Assembly: GCA_030531205.1 (NCBI GenBank)
Contig: JAUNOC010000004.1
Location: 50,989 to 114,988 of the forward strand
Direction of reading: 5' to 3'
Source of the DNA: Phascolarctobacterium sp.
GTDB lineage: Bacteria; Bacillota; Negativicutes; Acidaminococcales; Acidaminococcaceae
Length of the DNA: 64,000 bases
Part shown: positions 52,875-62,526 of the stretch, piece after piece
Layout: each line of letters begins with the position of its first letter
Numbering within the stretch: the first letter of the stretch is position 1
Program-made: the position numbers and the translations under genes
Notes under the pieces: model-generated
Databases searched by the model: none
What the model was told of the DNA's origin: nothing
The model's input: only the letters and a program-made list of their open reading frames with translations

Positions 52875-54665
52875 ATGAAAGATTTTTTGCCAATTTCTCT
52901 TGAAGAAATAAAAAAACGTAACTGGGACAGCATTGATTTTTTATTCATCAATGGTGATGCCTATGTTGACCATCCTTCTTTTGCTGGAGCGGTAATTTGC
53001 AGAGTTTTGGAGGCAAAGGGATATAAGGTTGCTATGCTTTGCCAACCTGATTGGCGTAATTTTAAGAATTTTGCCATATTGGGAAAACCTAACTATGCTG
53101 TTTTAATCTGTGGCGGAAATTTAGATTCCATGCTTTGTCATTACACCGCCGCCCGTAAAAAACGTTCTGATGACAAATATACTCCTGGTGGCGTAAGCGG
53201 CAAAAGGCCTGATCATGCAACGGCTGTCTACAGTCAGTGTATAAAGAAACTTTGGCCGGATATGCCAATAATTATTGGTGGAATTGAGGCCAGTTTGCGC
53301 CGTTTTGTCCATTATGATTTTTGGGAAAATGCTCTTATGCCTTCAATTTTAGAAGATAGCGGTGCAGATTTACTTGTTTTCGGTATGGGAGAAAAACAAA
53401 TTGTAGAGATTGCTAATTATTTGGCAGGCGGAGCATCCATTAGTGATCTGCACTATATTAAAGGTACTGCTTATGCCTGTGATAAAGAAGAAATCACCGA
53501 TTTAACAGATTTTGTTGAATTGCCAAAATATAGGGATATTATAAAAAACCGCAAATTATTTGCAACTGCTTACAACAGACAGGCGGATGAACAGGACCCT
53601 GTTCGCGGTAAAACCATTGTTCAACAAGGGAAAAATAAATTTGTTGTTCAGAACCCGCCAGCAGACCCCTTGACCGAAAAAGAACTGGATGCGGTCTATG
53701 ATATTGAATATCAGCGACTTTGTCATCCTTCATATAATGACCAGGGCGGTGTCCCTGCATTAGATGAAGTTAAATTCAGTATTATCAGTTCCCGTGGCTG
53801 TTTTGGTTCCTGTTCCTTTTGTGCGATTCATGCCCATCAGGGGAGAATTATTCAGGCCCGTTCTCACGCATCTATTTTACAGGAAGCGAAACTTTTGACA
53901 ACTTTCCCGGATTTTAAGGGATATATTCATGATGTGGGGGGGCCTACCGCAAATTTCAGACATCCCTCTTGTTCCAAGCAACTAAAAGTGGGGACTTGTA
54001 AAGACAGAAAATGTTTGTTCCCGGAACCCTGTCCCAATCTTGATACAGACCACAGTGACTATGCAAAACTGCTTAACGAGATCAGGGCTTTGCCAAAAAT
54101 AAAGAAAGTATTTATTCGTAGTGGCATCCGTTATGATTATCTGCTTTGTGATAAAAACGATGCTTTTTTCAAACAACTTTGTGAGCATCATATCAGCGGT
54201 CAGTTAAAAATTGCTCCTGAACATATTTCTGATTCTGTGCTTGCTTATATGGGCAAACCCAGAAAAAAAGTGTACACGGCTTTTATGCGAAAATTCCAAC
54301 ACATAAATAAGGAACTGAAAATGAATCAGTTTTTAGTTCCCTATTTCATTAGCAGTCATCCTGGTTCCAAACTGCGGGATGCTGTCAGTTTAGCAGAATT
54401 TTTACGGGATATAAAACACTATCCCAAGCAGGTACAGGATTTTATTCCCACTCCCGGCAGCGCTTCAACTGCAATGTATTATAGTGGGGTAGATTTGGAA
54501 ACAGGTAAAGAAATTTACGTAGCAAAATCCGCTAATGATAAAGCCATGCAAAGGGCTTTGTTACAATATAGAAATCCCCGTAATTATCGCCTTGTCTTAC
54601 AGGCATTGCGCTTGGCTAAACGGGAAGATTTAATTGGTAAAGGTCCAAAATGTTTGATTCACTAA
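52875..54665 (+). CDS. YgiQ family radical SAM protein
   Basis: A 596-residue protein of the UPF0313/YgiQ family. It has an N-terminal cobalamin-binding-like region (FLFINGDAYVDHPSF, IIIGGIEASLRRF) and a radical SAM core with C309, C313 and C316 (GCFGSCSFC). Further conserved cysteines lie in CKDRKCLFPEPCPN. The reaction is unknown. It overlaps the next gene by 16 bases. Confidence 0.92.
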   Translation: MKDFLPISLEEIKKRNWDSIDFLFINGDAYVDHPSFAGAVICRVLEAKGYKVAMLCQPDWRNFKNFAILGKPNYAVLICGGNLDSMLCHYTAARKKRSDDKYTPGGVSGKRPDHATAVYSQCIKKLWPDMPIIIGGIEASLRRFVHYDFWENALMPSILEDSGADLLVFGMGEKQIVEIANYLAGGASISDLHYIKGTAYACDKEEITDLTDFVELPKYRDIIKNRKLFATAYNRQADEQDPVRGKTIVQQGKNKFVVQNPPADPLTEKELDAVYDIEYQRLCHPSYNDQGGVPALDEVKFSIISSRGCFGSCSFCAIHAHQGRIIQARSHASILQEAKLLTTFPDFKGYIHDVGGPTANFRHPSCSKQLKVGTCKDRKCLFPEPCPNLDTDHSDYAKLLNEIRALPKIKKVFIRSGIRYDYLLCDKNDAFFKQLCEHHISGQLKIAPEHISDSVLAYMGKPRKKVYTAFMRKFQHINKELKMNQFLVPYFISSHPGSKLRDAVSLAEFLRDIKHYPKQVQDFIPTPGSASTAMYYSGVDLETGKEIYVAKSANDKAMQRALLQYRNPRNYRLVLQALRLAKREDLIGKGPKCLIH

Positions 54666-55648
54666 GAACAAAAAAATTATATATTTTATTTGCTGTTGTT
54701 ATTCTAAGTGTCGGGTTGTATTTTTCTTTCAGAGATATTCAAAGAAGTTCTACACATAGAGAATTGGTGGTATATTCAAATCTGCATACCCATTTTTTTA
54801 ATGCTTTGGCAGATGCTTTTACCAAAGATACGAAAATTAATCTTAAAATTCGTAAAATTACTGAATTGAACGGCAAAGACATACAAGCCGATTTAATCTT
54901 AACCAACTCTCTTGTTTTGGATGAAATTGCTGATGCCGGTTCACTGGAAACATTAGATATTCCTATTCAAAATGCTCTTCAAGAAAAATTATCTTCACCG
55001 CAAAAACATTGGATAAGTATTTTTTATGACCCGGTAGTACTTGTAATTAACAGGGAATATGGCAGAAAATATGGGCAAACTCATCTGACAAAATGGGATG
55101 ATTTACTGCATCTGAAAAAAGCGAAAATTGTTGTTGATAATTTTAATTCTTCAATTGTTCAAAATGATATTTTAGGTTGCTTTGCCTCCAATATGGGGGA
55201 AAAAGAAACATTAAAATACTTCTCACAACTAAATAAATTTGTAGTGCAATATGCTAAATTTCCTTTTACTCCTGTGCGTATGATTGCATCTGAAGAAGCA
55301 GATATGGCTATTACTTTACGCAGTAGTTTATATGAATTCTCTGATAATTCTTTTCCTGCATATTTTGTAGAACCTGAAGAAGGAACACCTGTTGTTGTTT
55401 ATGGTGCAGGTATTTTCAAAGGTTCTGATTCAAGTTTGGAAGCGAAAGAATTTATCAACTGGCTGGTAAATTCCTTCTCAGTAAAAAATGTAGCTTTGCA
55501 GGAAGAAACTGGTTACAGATTTTTAAACAAAAAGGAAAACAGCAAGGACAGAAATCTTTGGCTAAATTATGCCTACAAAGACAAGGCATCCCTTGATAAA
55601 TTAGTTTTGAAGTGGTATGGAAAAGTAAGGTTTGGCAAATACAAATGA
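54650..55648 (+). CDS. Membrane-anchored periplasmic substrate-binding protein (Fe3+-type fold)
   Basis: A 332-residue protein with one N-terminal hydrophobic helix (about 10-26) and no lipobox Cys. The rest resembles class II extracellular solute-binding proteins of the iron(III)/putrescine type: ELVVYSNLHTHFFNALADAF, SIFYDPVVLVIN, WDDLLHLKKAKIVVDN and VVVYGAGIFKGS. No permease or ATPase gene is nearby, so ligand and role are open. It overlaps ygiQ (16 bases) and rimO (4 bases). Confidence 0.72.
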   Translation: MFDSLRTKKLYILFAVVILSVGLYFSFRDIQRSSTHRELVVYSNLHTHFFNALADAFTKDTKINLKIRKITELNGKDIQADLILTNSLVLDEIADAGSLETLDIPIQNALQEKLSSPQKHWISIFYDPVVLVINREYGRKYGQTHLTKWDDLLHLKKAKIVVDNFNSSIVQNDILGCFASNMGEKETLKYFSQLNKFVVQYAKFPFTPVRMIASEEADMAITLRSSLYEFSDNSFPAYFVEPEEGTPVVVYGAGIFKGSDSSLEAKEFINWLVNSFSVKNVALQEETGYRFLNKKENSKDRNLWLNYAYKDKASLDKLVLKWYGKVRFGKYK

Positions 55649-56979
55649 AAAATGTAGTTGGGATAATCAGTTTGGGGTGTCCTAAAAATCGTGTGGATTC
55701 AGAGGTTATTTTAGGACAACTGAAAAATGAAAATTATACAGTATCTGATGATACTGCGCTCTGTGATATTATCATTATCAACACTTGCGGTTTTATTGAA
55801 AGCGCCAAACAGGAATCCATAGATACAATTTTAGAAATTGCGGAACTGAAGAAAACTGCCAAGTTAAAGTATTTGATTGTAACCGGTTGTTTGGCACAAA
55901 GATATGGGGAAGAATTATTTACCAGTTTGCCGGAAGTGGACGGAATTATCGGTACGGATGTTTTTCCTGAGATTGTTTCTCTCATTAAAGAGATTAAGAA
56001 AGGCAAACGGGTTATTCGTATAGAACGTGGAGAGTGTATTAAATGTGCTTTTCCAAGAGTACTTACAACACCGAAGCATTATGCTTATTTGAAGATTGCT
56101 GAAGGTTGTAATAATTGTTGTTCCTATTGCGTTATTCCTAAAATTCGTGGCGCATATAAAAGCAAACCCTTCGATGTTATTATTGAGGAAGCAAAATCTT
56201 TGGCTAAGAATGGCATCAAAGAATTAATCTTGGTGGCGCAAGATACAACTTTGTACGGAAAAGATTTGTATGGAGAATTGCGTTTGCCGGAACTTTTGCG
56301 AGAATTGAGTAAAATTTCTGAAATTCAATGGATACGGTTAATGTATATGTATCCCAACAGTTTTACGGATGAACTGATAGAATGTTTTGTTTCTTTGCCT
56401 AAATTGGTGAAATATGTGGATATTCCCTTGCAACACGCCAGCGACAGAGTATTGAAAGAAATGAACCGCAATGATACGAAAGCAGAGATTGAATCATTGC
56501 TGAAAAAATTGCGGATGAAAGTACCAGGCATTGTTATCCGTACCACATTCATAGTTGGTTTTCCCGGAGAAACAGATGTTGATTTTCAGGAACTTTGTGA
56601 TTTTGTGCAGGAATATAAGTTTGAGAATGCCGGAGTTTTCCAATATTCTAAAGAAGATGGAACTTTTGCCGGTGCTCGCAAAGACCAAGTCGGTAAGAAA
56701 GTTAAAGAAAAACGTTATAACGCGCTAATGGCTCTTCAAGCCAAAATATCGGAAACAAATAATCAAATGTTGGAAGGAAAAATATTTGATGTAATTTTTG
56801 AAGGTTACAGCGAAGATGATAAAACTCTTGCCTATGGTCGTTTTTACGGCCAGGCACCGGAGATTGACGGTAATATCTTTATTGAAAATGTAAAAAATAT
56901 TCCTGTTGGTGAAATTGTAAAAGTAAAAATTATTCAGGGGTTTACCTATGAGATAGTGGGAGAGTTGGAGGAAGTTTAA
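55645..56979 (+). CDS. rimO: Ribosomal protein S12 methylthiotransferase RimO
   Basis: Radical SAM methylthiotransferase that modifies a conserved Asp of ribosomal protein S12; a paralogue of MiaB. I choose the ATG at 55645 (ATGA overlap with the previous stop), giving 444 residues that start MKNVVGIISLGCPKNRVDSE, the family N-terminus. Radical SAM cysteines are C155, C159 and C162 (GCNNCCSYC), the auxiliary cluster uses C12 and later cysteines, and a C-terminal TRAM domain is present. Confidence 0.95.
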   Translation: MKNVVGIISLGCPKNRVDSEVILGQLKNENYTVSDDTALCDIIIINTCGFIESAKQESIDTILEIAELKKTAKLKYLIVTGCLAQRYGEELFTSLPEVDGIIGTDVFPEIVSLIKEIKKGKRVIRIERGECIKCAFPRVLTTPKHYAYLKIAEGCNNCCSYCVIPKIRGAYKSKPFDVIIEEAKSLAKNGIKELILVAQDTTLYGKDLYGELRLPELLRELSKISEIQWIRLMYMYPNSFTDELIECFVSLPKLVKYVDIPLQHASDRVLKEMNRNDTKAEIESLLKKLRMKVPGIVIRTTFIVGFPGETDVDFQELCDFVQEYKFENAGVFQYSKEDGTFAGARKDQVGKKVKEKRYNALMALQAKISETNNQMLEGKIFDVIFEGYSEDDKTLAYGRFYGQAPEIDGNIFIENVKNIPVGEIVKVKIIQGFTYEIVGELEEV

Positions 56980-57608
56980 TGAAAATAGTTAAGGACGGTT
57001 ATCCGTTTATTATATTCAGTTTGATATTGACCTTTATAGTACTTTATTTTTGGGGTATTGTTTGGGCAGTTGTACCGTTTGTTTTAATGTTATATTTTGC
57101 CTATTTTTTTCGCAATCCTAACAGACCCTTGCCCAATGATGAGAATATTCTCTATGCTCCAGCGGACGGCAGAGTAATGAGTATTGAAGAAATCTATGAC
57201 GAGGAATATCTTAATGATGCGGCCGTTAAGGTTACGGTGTTTTTAAGTGTTTTCAATGTTCATGTAAACCGCAGTCCCATGTCTGGAGAAATCAAATACC
57301 AACGCTATAATGAAGGTAAATTTGTTCCTGCCTTTGATAAAAAAGCCACCTTCAAAAATGAACGTCATGCTATTGGTCTGGACAATGGCAAAATAAAAAT
57401 AATGGTGACCCAAGTGGCAGGGCTTTTGGCAAGACGCATTGTCAGTTGGGTTACTTTAGGTAATGTTGTCAAGCAGGGTGAATGTTATGGAATGATTAAA
57501 TTTGGCAGCAGTACAGAATTGGTCGTTCCAAAGAATGTAGAAATTTTAGTACATAAAGGTCAAAATGTAGTTGGGGGAATTACCCCTATGGGGAGAATAA
57601 AATCATGA
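56979..57608 (+). CDS. psd: Phosphatidylserine decarboxylase, short form
   Basis: Converts phosphatidylserine to phosphatidylethanolamine. The 209-residue proenzyme has N-terminal hydrophobic segments (about 8-45), the FNVHVNRSPMSGEI motif and the self-cleavage site FGSS at 175-178, where Ser177 should become the pyruvoyl group. It overlaps rimO by one base and pssA by 4 bases, forming the PE-synthesis pair. Confidence 0.94.
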   Translation: MKIVKDGYPFIIFSLILTFIVLYFWGIVWAVVPFVLMLYFAYFFRNPNRPLPNDENILYAPADGRVMSIEEIYDEEYLNDAAVKVTVFLSVFNVHVNRSPMSGEIKYQRYNEGKFVPAFDKKATFKNERHAIGLDNGKIKIMVTQVAGLLARRIVSWVTLGNVVKQGECYGMIKFGSSTELVVPKNVEILVHKGQNVVGGITPMGRIKS

Positions 57609-58288
57609 ATTACAGACGTATTGTTCCCAATAGCATCAGCGGTTTCAGTTTGCTTTTGGGTGTTATATCTATTTTCAAATCTTTTGAAGGAAATTTCTTT
57701 TGGGCTGCTGTCCTTATTATTCTTGCCATATTGGCTGATGCCTGTGATGGAAGGGCGGCACGCTTGTTAAAATGTCAAGGCGAATTTGGAGTACAACTTG
57801 ATTCTCTTTGTGATTTAGGCAGTTTTGGCGTTGCACCGGCAATTTTGATTTATCAATATGCCCTTACAGATTTAGGGCTTTGGGGGCAAATCATTGCTGG
57901 AATTTATACTTTTTGCGGGGCGATGCGTTTGGCACGTTTTAATGTCAATAGCAGTGTAGTACATGGTTATTTTCAAGGTATGCCCATTCCTGCCGGGGCT
58001 TGCTTTTTAGCGACTTATGTATTAAGCGGTTTTAATTTTGGTTCTGTTCTGACGGCAATTTTTGTCTTGTTTGTTGCTTGTCTGCTTTACAGCAATGTGA
58101 AATTTCCTGACTGCAAATCACCGAATAATCTTTTAGGACCTTTGAAATTACCGCCACTTATACTGGCTATTGCTTTGGGGGCTTATATGCTTTGGATAAA
58201 TGTTCAAGGTTGGCAATTTACTTTAATGTGTGTATATACCTGTGCTGGGGTATTTAATTTTTTTATCTCTTTTTTAGTAAATGACTGA
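57605..58288 (+). CDS. pssA: CDP-diacylglycerol-serine O-phosphatidyltransferase
   Basis: An integral membrane enzyme making phosphatidylserine. The 227-residue protein shows the CDP-alcohol phosphotransferase motif, with D48, G49, A52, R53, G62, D66 and D70 in the exact expected spacing, and about six to seven membrane helices. It lies between psd and pncC with short overlaps. Confidence 0.94.
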   Translation: MNYRRIVPNSISGFSLLLGVISIFKSFEGNFFWAAVLIILAILADACDGRAARLLKCQGEFGVQLDSLCDLGSFGVAPAILIYQYALTDLGLWGQIIAGIYTFCGAMRLARFNVNSSVVHGYFQGMPIPAGACFLATYVLSGFNFGSVLTAIFVLFVACLLYSNVKFPDCKSPNNLLGPLKLPPLILAIALGAYMLWINVQGWQFTLMCVYTCAGVFNFFISFLVND

Positions 58289-58769
58289 TTCGGAACTTAT
58301 CGGACAACTCTTAAATAAATACAAGGAAACCATTGCCTTCGCGGAGTCCTGTACTGGTGGTTTGGCAGCCAGTATGATTACGGATGTGGCTGGTTCCAGT
58401 GCCTATATGCAGGGCGGCATAGTTTGCTATACTAATGAAATTAAAGCGAAGGTTTTAGGAGTAAAAGAAGAAACTCTTGCCAAGTTTTCTGCCATTAGCG
58501 AAGCAACAGCTAAAGAAATGGCTGAGAATATCCGCCAAAAATTTCACTCTGATTATGGCATAGGTATTACCGGTAACGCAGGTCCCGGTGCAAGCGAAGG
58601 GAAACCTTTGGGTTTGGTTTATATTGGCATTGCCTCGGCAAATAAAACAAAAGTTTGGGAACTGTATTTTAATAGTACCCGTATAGAAAACAAGAAACTG
58701 ATTGCGGCAAAAGCATTATCATTGTTGAAAGAATTTATTGAATTAGAGAAGGGAGTCCAAAATGCGTAA
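58281..58769 (+). CDS. pncC: Nicotinamide-nucleotide amidohydrolase (CinA C-terminal domain protein)
   Basis: A 162-residue, stand-alone CinA C-terminal domain, deamidating NMN to NaMN in pyridine nucleotide salvage. Motifs are TIAFAESCTGGLAASMITDVAGSS, GGIVCYTNEIKA and GITGNAGPG. It overlaps pssA and mtnP by 8 bases each. Confidence 0.92.
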   Translation: MTDSELIGQLLNKYKETIAFAESCTGGLAASMITDVAGSSAYMQGGIVCYTNEIKAKVLGVKEETLAKFSAISEATAKEMAENIRQKFHSDYGIGITGNAGPGASEGKPLGLVYIGIASANKTKVWELYFNSTRIENKKLIAAKALSLLKEFIELEKGVQNA

Positions 58770-59565
58770 TATTGGAATAATAGGCGGGAGCGGTGTGTAT
58801 AACCCGGAGATTTTGGAAAAAGCGGGGTTCAAAAATGAATTGGTGCAAACACCCTACGGAAATGTACCTTGCTTGTACGGTGAAAAATTTGGTAACAAAG
58901 TAACTTTTATTACCCGTCATGGGGCACAGCACAGCACTCCGCCACATTTGATTAATTATCGGGCAAATATTGCTGCACTGAAAAAAATGGGGGTGGAGGA
59001 AATAATCGCCACCGCCGCTGTGGGTTCCATCAATAAAGATATGCAGTCCGGTCACTTCGTAATTTGTGACCAGGTGCTTGATTTCACCAAATCCAGAATC
59101 AATACTTTCTTTAATGGTACGGATTTCCCCGTAGGTCATGCGGATTTTACCCATCCGTATTGTCCTACTCTAAGAAATATATTGATGGACTGTTTGCAAA
59201 ATATGGGGGCAAACTATCACAAAACCGGAACAATGGTGGTTACAGAAGGCCCCCGTTTTGAAACACCGGCTGAAATAAAAATGTATGCCCAGTTTGGCGG
59301 AGATGTTGTAAATATGACTGGTATGCCAGAAGCAATTTTAGCAAGAGAAGCAGAAATGCATTATGCTGTAATCGCTATGGTAACCAATATGGCTGCCGGC
59401 ATCAACACCATCAGTTTGAGCCACAGTGAAGTATTGGAAAGTATGAAAAAATCAGAAAATATCTTGAACAACCTCATTGATAATTTCATTGCTTACGACA
59501 AAAAAGTTGACAAGCAATGTTTCTGTGATTCTGCTATGAAAGATTTTGGAGGATTTAAAATCTGA
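58762..59565 (+). CDS. mtnP: S-methyl-5'-thioadenosine phosphorylase (MTAP/PNP family)
   Basis: Splits 5'-methylthioadenosine (and probably 5'-deoxyadenosine or its inosine analogue) with phosphate to give the base and the 5-modified ribose-1-phosphate. 267 residues; motifs IIGGSGVYNP, TRHGAQHSTPPHLINYRANI, ICDQVLDFTKSR and VNMTGMPEAILAREAEM. It is the first gene of a four-gene salvage cassette and overlaps mtnA by one base. With the deaminase MtaD in the same cassette, the true substrate may be the inosine form. Confidence 0.92.
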   Translation: MRNIGIIGGSGVYNPEILEKAGFKNELVQTPYGNVPCLYGEKFGNKVTFITRHGAQHSTPPHLINYRANIAALKKMGVEEIIATAAVGSINKDMQSGHFVICDQVLDFTKSRINTFFNGTDFPVGHADFTHPYCPTLRNILMDCLQNMGANYHKTGTMVVTEGPRFETPAEIKMYAQFGGDVVNMTGMPEAILAREAEMHYAVIAMVTNMAAGINTISLSHSEVLESMKKSENILNNLIDNFIAYDKKVDKQCFCDSAMKDFGGFKI

Positions 59566-60608
59566 TGTACGCCACAATGATTTGGGAAAAGGATACCCTG
59601 TCCATTTTGGACCAGACCAAACTTCCCGAAAAAACCGTGTATATCACCTGTTACAACTATCAGCGGGTGAAGGAGGCAATTGCCAAATTGGAAGTGCGGG
59701 GTGCGCCTGCCATAGGTGCCGCAGCCGCTTTTGCTATGGTGCTGGGGGCAAAGGAAATAGAAAATTACTCTGTCTTTATGGATGAGTTAAAAAAAATACG
59801 AGATGATTTAATCAGTGCCCGCCCCACAGCGGTCAATCTTGCCTGGGCCTGTCACCAACTTTATAATTGTGCCGCAACATGTTCATTGGATATCAGTTTT
59901 GACATTCTCATTGCCCGTATGGAAGATTTGGCACTGAAAATTTATAATGATGATATTAAATGCAACAAACTGATTGGCAAATACGGTGCCGAAATTGTCC
60001 CGGATTCCGCCACCCTTATTACCCATTGCAATGCTGGGGCTCTTGCCACCTGTGGTTGGGGAACAGCATTGGGTGTAATTCGCAGTGCTCATTTGGCAAA
60101 GAAGATTAAAATGGTCTATGTGGATGAAACCCGTCCCCTTTTGCAGGGAGCCCGTCTGACTGCCTATGAATTGCAAAAAGAGAATATACCCTGTACCTTG
60201 ATTACAGATAATATGGCGGCCTGGACGATTAAAACCAAAGGCGTGAACATAGCCATTACGGGGGCAGACAGAATTGCGTTAAACGGTGATGCCGCTAATA
60301 AAATCGGCACTTATGGTTTGGCACTGATTTGTAAAGCACATAATATCCCTTTTTACATTGCTGCCCCCATCAGCACTTTTGATTTTACAACTGCCACGGG
60401 AGCGGATATACCTGTTGAACAGCGTAAGGGGGATGAGATTACTAAAATTGGTGATAAAGTTATTGCTCCTGAAGGTGTAGCAACTTTTAATCCTTCCTTT
60501 GACGTCACCCCAAATGAATTGATTACGGGTATCATTACCGAGTATGGTATTATCCGTGCTCCTTATATTGAAAGTATTAAAGCATTGCAAGAGAAAGTAA
60601 AAAAATGA
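59565..60608 (+). CDS. mtnA: S-methyl-5-thioribose-1-phosphate isomerase
   Basis: Isomerises 5-methylthioribose-1-phosphate (or 5-deoxyribose-1-phosphate) to the ribulose-1-phosphate form. 347 residues with the eIF2B-like fold; motifs RGAPAIGAAAAFAM, THCNAGALATCGWGTALGV (catalytic Cys in NCNAG), ETRPLLQGARLTAYEL and GADRIALNGDAANKIGT. It overlaps mtnP by 1 and the aldolase by 4 bases. Confidence 0.95.
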   Translation: MYATMIWEKDTLSILDQTKLPEKTVYITCYNYQRVKEAIAKLEVRGAPAIGAAAAFAMVLGAKEIENYSVFMDELKKIRDDLISARPTAVNLAWACHQLYNCAATCSLDISFDILIARMEDLALKIYNDDIKCNKLIGKYGAEIVPDSATLITHCNAGALATCGWGTALGVIRSAHLAKKIKMVYVDETRPLLQGARLTAYELQKENIPCTLITDNMAAWTIKTKGVNIAITGADRIALNGDAANKIGTYGLALICKAHNIPFYIAAPISTFDFTTATGADIPVEQRKGDEITKIGDKVIAPEGVATFNPSFDVTPNELITGIITEYGIIRAPYIESIKALQEKVKK

Positions 60609-61255
60609 CAGCATTATCTGTGGAGAAAGAGATTGTGGCAACTGCCCAATCTTTTCTTAAAAGCAATTTAACAGTTGGCACTTGGGGTAATATCAGTTGT
60701 CGGGTGGGGGATACACTTGCCATTACACCATCGGGCAAAAGTTACGAAAATCTTAAAGCAAAAGACATTGTTATAATCGGTAAAAAACATGCCCTTGCAC
60801 CCAGCAGTGAACTCTTTTTACACCAGGCAATTTACAAATCAAGAAAAGACATTCAAGCAATTATTCATACCCATAGCACTTATGCAACAGCACTTGCCTG
60901 TCAACATACGGATTTACCCATATTAACAGAAGACATTGCCCAACTTGCTAACGGCAAAGTAATTAAATGTGCCAAATATGCTTTAGCAGGTACGGAACAA
61001 TTAGCAAAGAATGCAGTACAAGCATTAGGAAGCGGCTGGGCAATTCTGCTTGCCAATCATGGTGCAGTTGTTTGCGGAACGACCTTAAATCAGGCCTTGC
61101 TCTTCGCCCAACTGTTGGAAAAGGCGGCACAAACATATTACATATGTCAAGCAGCAGGAGGCAAGGTGCATCCCTTGACCTCTGCAAATATAGAAAAACT
61201 AAAAAAATTTTATTTTCAATGTTATGCCAAAAGGCAGGAAGGGGAAAGCAAATGA
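60605..61255 (+). CDS. Class II aldolase/adducin family protein, probable 5-(methylthio)ribulose-1-phosphate aldolase
   Basis: A 216-residue class II (zinc) aldolase with TWGNISCRVGDTLAITPSG, a catalytic Glu region SSELFLHQAIY, zinc ligands in IHTHSTYATALA and the LANHGAVVCG stretch. After MtnA, aldolases of this family cleave the product to DHAP plus (methylthio)acetaldehyde or acetaldehyde in the so-called DHAP shunt. The alternative, an MtnB dehydratase of the aerobic methionine salvage route, is less likely because no other genes of that route are present. The substrate is inferred from context. Confidence 0.8.
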   Translation: MTALSVEKEIVATAQSFLKSNLTVGTWGNISCRVGDTLAITPSGKSYENLKAKDIVIIGKKHALAPSSELFLHQAIYKSRKDIQAIIHTHSTYATALACQHTDLPILTEDIAQLANGKVIKCAKYALAGTEQLAKNAVQALGSGWAILLANHGAVVCGTTLNQALLFAQLLEKAAQTYYICQAAGGKVHPLTSANIEKLKKFYFQCYAKRQEGESK

Positions 61256-62526
61256 ATTATGATGTAGTTATTAAAGATGTCTATTTAGCAAAAGGGGACG
61301 GACAAGAGGTTGCCAATATTGGTATTACTGGCAATAAAATTACCTATATCGGCACAGAAAAAATTACTGGCAAAGAAACTATTGACGGCAAAGATATGCT
61401 GGCGGCTCCTGGTTGGGTGAACACTCATACCCATTTGGCAATGACCTTGTTGCGTTCCTATGCGGATGATATGCAACTTATGCCGTGGTTACAAGAAAAA
61501 ATTTGGCCTATTGAAGTAAAAATGGTAAAAGACCATTTTATGTGGGGTTCATATTTAGGCGTTGTGGAAATGATTAAAAACGGAACAACCTGTTTTAATG
61601 ATATGTATTTTATGATGGAAGAAACAGCTAAAGTAGTGGAAAAAGCAGGTATTAGAGGTGTTCTTACCCGTTGCGTGATGGGTGATGACCCGAAAAATGA
61701 TATTCGTTTGCAGGAAAGCCGAGAATTTTATAAAGCATGGAATAATCAAGCGAACGGCAGAATTAAAGTTGTTTATGGTCCTCATGCCCCCTACACCTGT
61801 ACTAACAGATATTTACAACAAGTTATTGAAGATGCTAAAAAAGACAATGTTTTAATTCATATGCATTTGGCAGAAACTCAGTTTGAAGTTGATACCTGCA
61901 TTAAAGAAAAGGGCAAAACGCCAATTCAACTGATGGATTCTTTAGGTATGTTTGAACAGCCGACTGTTGCCGCCCATTGCGTTTATGTAAATGACAAAGA
62001 TATGGATATTATGCAAGCCAAAAAAGTAGCCGTTGCCCATAATCCGCAAAGTAATTTGAAATTATCCAGCGGTATTGCACCCATCTCCAAAATGCTGGAA
62101 AAAGATATTTTGGTCAGCGTTGGCACAGACGGTACAAGCAGCAATAACAATCTGGATATGCTGGAAGAAATCCGGACGGCTTGCTTTTTAGCAAAATGCG
62201 ACAGCAAAAATCCCACCGTGCTGCCTGCTACACAGGCACTGGAAATTGGCACTTACAATGGGGCTAAGGCGTTACGCATAGACAATTTAGGGAAGTTGGA
62301 AACAGGTTATTTAGCAGATATTGTGCTTTATAATATGAATGAACCCTATTGGTATCCTCATCATAATTTGGTAAGTAATCTGATTTATGCCGCATCTTCC
62401 AATGATGTGGACACCGTGATTGTTGACGGCAAAGTATTGATGAAAAAGAGGGAAATCCTTACTTTGGATGAAGAAAAGATTAAGTTTGAAACCAATAAAA
62501 TTGCTAAGGAATTAGTAAAACAATAA
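61252..62526 (+). CDS. mtaD: 5'-methylthioadenosine / S-adenosylhomocysteine (or 5'-deoxyadenosine) deaminase
   Basis: A zinc amidohydrolase of 424 residues that deaminates MTA, SAH or 5'-deoxyadenosine to the inosine form. The ATG at 61252 overlaps the aldolase stop (ATGA); the frame is open for 95 codons upstream, but that stretch lies over the aldolase gene. Metal motifs are GWVNTHTHLAMTLLR, IHMHLAETQFE, AAHCVYV and SVGTDGTSSNNNLDM. It closes the mtnP-mtnA-aldolase cassette and overlaps the next gene by one base. Confidence 0.92.
   Translation: MNYDVVIKDVYLAKGDGQEVANIGITGNKITYIGTEKITGKETIDGKDMLAAPGWVNTHTHLAMTLLRSYADDMQLMPWLQEKIWPIEVKMVKDHFMWGSYLGVVEMIKNGTTCFNDMYFMMEETAKVVEKAGIRGVLTRCVMGDDPKNDIRLQESREFYKAWNNQANGRIKVVYGPHAPYTCTNRYLQQVIEDAKKDNVLIHMHLAETQFEVDTCIKEKGKTPIQLMDSLGMFEQPTVAAHCVYVNDKDMDIMQAKKVAVAHNPQSNLKLSSGIAPISKMLEKDILVSVGTDGTSSNNNLDMLEEIRTACFLAKCDSKNPTVLPATQALEIGTYNGAKALRIDNLGKLETGYLADIVLYNMNEPYWYPHHNLVSNLIYAASSNDVDTVIVDGKVLMKKREILTLDEEKIKFETNKIAKELVKQ

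Noticed and set aside
60967..61251. 95-codon upstream extension of mtaD
   Set aside because: It overlaps the aldolase gene in another frame, and family proteins start at the ATG at 61252, which has the ATGA coupling.
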